In this document: positions 59,675-64,000 of the stretch, in pieces | How positions within the stretch are numbered: position 1 is the first letter of the stretch | How the letters are laid out: every line of letters begins with the position of its first letter | Source: Anaeramoeba flamelloides | Taxonomy: Eukaryota > Metamonada > Anaeramoebidae | Direction: 5' to 3' | NCBI GenBank assembly: GCA_027625915.1 | Contig: JANTQA010000010.1 | Coordinates: 1-64,000 of the forward strand | DNA: 64,000 bases | Program-made: the position numbers and the translations under genes | Notes under the pieces: generated by a model | What the model was told of the DNA's origin: nothing | What the model saw: the letters and a program-made list of their open reading frames with translations, nothing else | Database searches by the model: none

Positions 59675-61876
59675 TCATTTTTCTTTTTCTTTTTCTATTT
59701 CCATTTTATTTTTTTTCTCATCTTCATTTTTTCCTTCTTTTACACTTTCTTTATTTTCACTTGTATTTTTAAAAAAGATAAAATTTGAATTTTTTTCTGT
59801 TTTTTTAAAATAAACCGGAATTTTTGGACTGATTTTAAACCCATAAATTCTTGGCACATAAGCATGTTTTGGGCGAATAGGTATGTTGTTTTTATAATTG
59901 TTTAATAGAGAATGTGCAAATGTTGTACCAAAAAATGCACCATCAATTGTTTTTTGGTGTTGATTGGTTGGGTTATAGACTTTTCGGCATTTTGGGCAAT
60001 ATAATTTCATAGAATACTTGAAATTTATTTTTTTTTATAGTTTTTTTAGAGTTATCAATAAAATAAATAAAAATAAAAAAATGAATCAATTTTGTTGTTT
60101 GTGAATAATATAAAATAATAAAAATGATAGGTAAAATTGGGAAAATTACTTGGCCAATTATATCCGAAAGTCCTATTGGCAAGGTTGGTTGCTTTTCACA
60201 GTATACACGAGGGCAGGTGCCAAAATCTTTATTTTTATATTTTTTTTGCTATAAATATTATTCGGTGATTTAAAGAAAATAAAAGAAATAGGATAAATGA
60301 TCAAAGAAGTTAGTCATTTTTAAATAAAAAAATATCTTTATTTGTGTTATATTCTAGAAAGACGAAATTTAATTGAATTTTAGTCATTTGTTGGAAATTA
60401 AAATAAGTAATACAAAAAAAATAATAAATAAATAGAAGTTTTGATAGTAACATGCATTGTTGTGATAGTAGCAATATATTCAAGGTAATATTAAAAAATC
60501 GTAATTAATCTAAATTGATTACAAAAAATCATAAAATCTCGATAATCCACAAAATCTCGAAAAAAGAAAATAAGATTTTTTTTACTAAAAAAAAATTTTC
60601 TTTTCATTTTTTTTTATTTTTAACAAAATACAAAAATTCCTTACAAATTTTATGATCAAACTAATAATTACCCATTTCAACAATTTATCAGTATATAACC
60701 GATGTGTGTTTTTTTAAAATGGGAGTATTGCATTCACAGATTAAATAGCCAAAATTAAGATAGAATAATTTTCATTCTTATTAGTGATCGATCAAAAAAT
60801 CTTTATTATTCTCTAGTCGAGTTTTCTGTACAATTCAAAGTTATGAGAAAAAGAAGAATAATAATAAGAAGAAAAATTGGAAAAAAAATGGAAAAAAATC
60901 TTTTAAATTGGTGATAGTGTTATTAGGTTATTGGAAAAGCTTTTGAAAAGTGAACCATCTCACACTTAATCTTGAATAGAGACAAGAAATGATTTAACCC
61001 AGGAATACTTTCTTTAAAGAACAAGTTAATGGTTGGTTGTTTTTGAAGTATTTTTTTCAACGCAATCTATAATACAAAAATAGACTGAGAAACTATGATT
61101 TACATTTTGTTATTATTGTTGATCAAAAGGATTGAGCGAATACATCAGCAAATCCGTCAAAAGGATAGGTGTGAAAAAAAAAAAAAGTGCTTGTGATAAT
61201 ATAATTGAGAACAGGTATAAATTAGGGTTTACAATATTTGAAGAATGAAAAAAGATTATGGATTTAATGTGAAAAACAAAAAAGAAATGTTCTATTCTTT
61301 GCTGATTGAAATAATATTTACTAAACTCAGGTTTGAAAGATTTGTGAACTAGGCTTTAAAGATAGTAAGGCAATCAAAATAAAGATGCTTTTTGATTTTC
61401 AAAGAAAAAAATTCTGTCAAGGTCTTTGTTTTTTTTGATGAAAGGAAAATTAATTAATAATAAAAAAAAAAAAAAAGCACAACAAAACAAAAAATATATA
61501 CCATAGCAGAAAGGCCTTCTGTTGTTACAATGAATCTTGCATGAATTAACCCATAAAGTGTTTTTGTAATATTATCAATTCGATCAAGTTCTTCCTTTGG
61601 CGTGTTCTCTTGGTTAAGGGACAAAAAAAAAATATTTAATTTTGTTGTTTATGGTTGGATGGAATATCAAAGAAAAAAAAACCAAGAGATACCAGAATCA
61701 AGATCAACTTTGTAATTTCTTATTAAACCAACTGCAAGGTGGTAGTCTGGTATAAAATTTGATAGACTATGTAAATTAAAATCATCAAAATAAAACCATT
61801 TTGAGACCTTACAAAAAACTTTGTTTTCTTTTATTGTCAAAAACCATTTGAGCCACCCGTATTTATGAAATGACAT
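59675..61876 (-). CDS. Casein kinase 2 regulatory subunit beta
   Basis: Dimeric zinc-binding regulatory subunit of the CK2 holoenzyme. Four exons on the - strand: 61876-61693, 61608-61502, 60248-60150, 60016-59675; 243 residues; all introns GT-AG and in frame. ATG 61876 gives [13 protein letters not shown], matching the family start. Core: [15 protein letters not shown], then [53 protein letters not shown], and PRIYGFKI. The zinc cysteines fall at 109, 114, 137 and 140, the same numbers as in animal CK2 beta, so core length is exactly conserved. The acidic loop usual near residue 55-64 is weak here, and the C-terminus is a Lys/Glu tail. Single intact copy. Confidence 0.95.
60249..61501 (-). 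other. 1.25 kb intron of the CK2 beta gene
   Basis: Phase 0, GTATAT...TTATAG. It cuts between EGLSAM and [12 protein letters not shown]-rich, without any repeat that I could match elsewhere in the window. Confidence 0.85.
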
Positions 61877-62494
61877 TTTTTTTTTCAAAAAAATATTGAA
61901 ATAAGACAGATAAATATGAAAAAAATGAATAATATTAGTAATGTTAAGGGATTAGTACCTATTATGGACAACTCTAAGATCAAAGTAAGTTGTCATTGGA
62001 TGCAAATCGAGTTAGTAATCATGTTCAAGTGTCTCTAAAAAATCAATTAGAAAAGTAATAATATTTGGTGATCTTCATCAATTAAATAATATCCTAGTAT
62101 TAGTAAAAAAATCAAATAATTTTAAAAAAAAAAATAGAGATTTAAGATGCAGTTAAATGTTGAACCATCAATCTTAAAGACTTTAAAGTTAAAGAGGTTC
62201 ATTCTGAAAGTTGTCTCAAAATGTGGATTAGATGTATAAAAAATGAGATTTTTCTAAACAATTAAATAATTTCCAAAACAATATTTTGACAAAAAATTTT
62301 CATATTGTGAGAATTTATTGAAATACAATGAGTTTCCAAAGAAAGGAAACAAAAGTACTCAAATTCAAAATTTTTATGTGATACTTGCGAATAAATCTTG
62401 AAATGAAAAAAATAAAAAAATTGTTACTTTTATAAGTCCACAATATTGGACTTTGGTATACTTGATATGTATAAGATATATCTAAAAAGGTGAG

Positions 62495-63005
62495 GGCAAT
62501 TTTTTTTTTATATTTCATAAAAAAGCATGATTTTTAGTGGTAGTATTAATCAATTGACATTAATAAATTTAGTTTAATATTAATAGCAATTGAATCAATT
62601 ACTAAGGTATTTATTTCAAAATATGTTGGATGAAATATTTCCAAAAAATGAAAAAAAAAATAGCACTTTTTTTGTAGTAAACAAGGTACAATCGATTTAA
62701 ATTAACAAACTTGAAATATGGAAAGGGTACAAATGATTTTTTAAATAATATTATGCAGTGGACTTTTTCTAATTCTATTGAAATGTTTTTGTTATTATTA
62801 ATAAAGTTATGAAAACAGTTTTTTGGATCAATCAGAAATTAATAAAATATAAATTGTCCTAACTAAAAAATATCAGATAAAATGGAGATTAGAAATTTTA
62901 ATATTTTTTATTTTTCTAACGTATAATAAGAAATAAATTCAATTATTACCAAGAATCGATAAATGGTATTAAAATATTTTATATAAGTTATTTCCAAAAA
63001 AGTAG
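62495..63005 (+). repeat. Dispersed ~500-base repeat, tandem copy 2a
   Basis: Over 80% identical by eye with 63006-63680 and aligned with 36930-37480. It ends with TTATTTCCAAAAAAGTAGCGG immediately before the second unit begins. Confidence 0.8.
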
Positions 63006-63680
63006 CGGAATTTTTTTTTATATTTCATAAAAAAACATCTTTGTTAGTGGTAGTATTAATCAATTGGAATTAATAAATTTAGTTTAATATTAATAGTAAT
63101 TGAATCAATTACTAAGTTATTTTTTTTCAAAATATGTTGGATGAAATATTTCCAAAAAATGAAAAAAAAAATTATAGCACTTTTTTTGGTGAAAACAATA
63201 TACGGCCAATTACAATAAAAACCTTTAAAATATGGAAAGGTTACAAATGATTTTTTTAAAAATAAAATGCACTTATATGTTTTCAATTCGATTTGAAATT
63301 TTGTTGTGATTAAAAAAGTTCTGAAAACGGTTTTTTCAATCAAAAAGAAAATAATAAACACCAATTTTCACCCCTTAAAAATATCGGATAAAATCGAGAT
63401 CAAAAAATTTAATATCTTTTCTTTATGTAATACAACACTAATAATAAAATTGAATTTTTATCAAGAATCAATGGAGGGTATTTAATGATTTTGTATATAA
63501 AAATATTTTTTTATTATTGTATTTAAAAGATATATCTTAAAAAAAATTTGCCCGGCTTTATAGGAAATAGCTTATTTATATAGTTTTTAAATATTCGATT
63601 TACTAAATATATTTTAAAATAAATTTAATCCACTTTTTTGGAAATAGTTTATTTAGTCATTGGTCTTTGGTATCTCAAAT
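63006..63680 (+). repeat. Dispersed ~500-base repeat, tandem copy 2b
   Basis: Starts with the same TTTATATTTCATAAAAAA block as copy 2a. The - strand frame at 63056-63364 carries LVIDSITINIKLNLL, shared with the 36.9 kb copy. After 63545 two inverted-looking blocks (GGAAATAG twice) follow, one of them the complement of the boundary motif between 2a and 2b. Confidence 0.75.
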
Positions 63681-64000
63681 AGTAATTAAATAAAAAAATT
63701 TAAAAATAAAATTTTTTTAAATAGATTATTATTAGTGAAAAAATACAATAATTTTTTGTTCAATAATTGTTCTATTCGATTTTTTGGAGTCACTTGAACT
63801 AAAGAGCACTAATATTATTTAACTCCAATTATGGACTATTTTAAGAATATAACGACCAATGGTGCCACTAATTCCTTATGGGTTGGGGGTATTATCGTAA
63901 ATATAAAAGCTTTATTACAAATAAAATAAATGTGTTTGTTTTTTTTTTTTTTTTTCTTGCTCCAAAATACAATTTAATTTGGTAATGCTATATTAGACCT

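Larger units (their letters stand above)
61877..64000. other. Region upstream of CK2 beta, no gene
   Basis: Holds the tandem pair of ~500-base repeats (62495-63680). The CK2 beta promoter should lie at its left edge, but I recognise no motif. The last 300 bases have no feature that I can name. Confidence 0.6.

Noticed and set aside
63056-63364. 102-codon - strand frame as a gene
   Set aside because: Lies in a four-copy dispersed repeat; only parts of it are open in the other copies, so I treat it as a repeat remnant.
1-64000. tRNA, rRNA and CRISPR-like arrays
   Set aside because: No cloverleaf with a GTTCRA-type loop, no rRNA-like stretch and no regularly spaced identical repeats with unique spacers were seen; repeats found are microsatellites or mobile-element parts.

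Overview
The window is very AT-rich eukaryotic nuclear DNA. Genes carry GT-AG introns, both short (54-281 bases) and long (1.25-4.7 kb). The proteins hold long Asn/Lys/Glu low-complexity runs, the standard code fits (TAA and TGA both end genes), and non-coding DNA is full of decayed LINEs and small inverted-repeat elements. The KEKE/NENE runs resemble those I know from amoeboid protists such as Anaeramoeba, with Dictyostelium-like amoebae as an alternative. That placement is inference; the host species cannot be read from this window alone.

Eight protein genes can be assembled. On the + strand, left to right: a calcineurin A (PP2B) catalytic subunit (518-6963, one 4.4 kb intron); a two-RRM, RGG-rich RNA-binding protein (11276-12761, four exons); a giant deubiquitinase of the USP9X/USP24/USP34 group (18569-35779, three exons, 3247 residues); an ESS2/DGCR14 spliceosome-associated protein (38618-42559, two exons); and a leucine-rich-repeat protein resembling nischarin/STK11IP (47446-49038). 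On the - strand: a USP35/38-like deubiquitinase (50701-52734); an unrecognised two-exon protein (55407-56189); and the casein kinase 2 regulatory beta subunit (59675-61876, four exons), whose four zinc cysteines fall at exactly the positions known in animal CK2 beta. These are unrelated housekeeping and signalling genes; I see no operon-like grouping or shared pathway beyond two deubiquitinases and two protein-phosphorylation regulators.

The long introns and intergenic gaps hold mobile-element remains. (1) A LINE family with a FADD/YADD reverse transcriptase and a C-terminal CxxC-H-C knuckle is present in about ten 5'-truncated copies. Two copies in an intron of the large deubiquitinase keep perfect 15- and 20-base target-site duplications. 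Copies end in a short stem-loop whose arms change together between copies. (2) There are several non-autonomous inverted-repeat (MITE-like) families with TA target duplications; nested insertions can be dated against empty sites inside the window. (3) A striking family of composite elements is made of chained and nested ~70-base palindromes, linked by short connector sequences and often ending in the LINE-type hairpin. It occurs at 21.6-24 kb, 36.5 kb, 46.5-47 kb, 49.6-50.1 kb, 54.6-55.0 kb and 57.0-57.3 kb. I consider this the best candidate for something undescribed. (4) A ~500-base dispersed repeat lies at 36.9, 40.7 and (in tandem) 62.5-63.7 kb.

One gene-level puzzle stands out. The calcineurin intron interrupts the RGNHE catalytic motif, and its only visible GT-AG boundaries leave the reading frame one base short, whereas the ten other introns I could place all keep frame.
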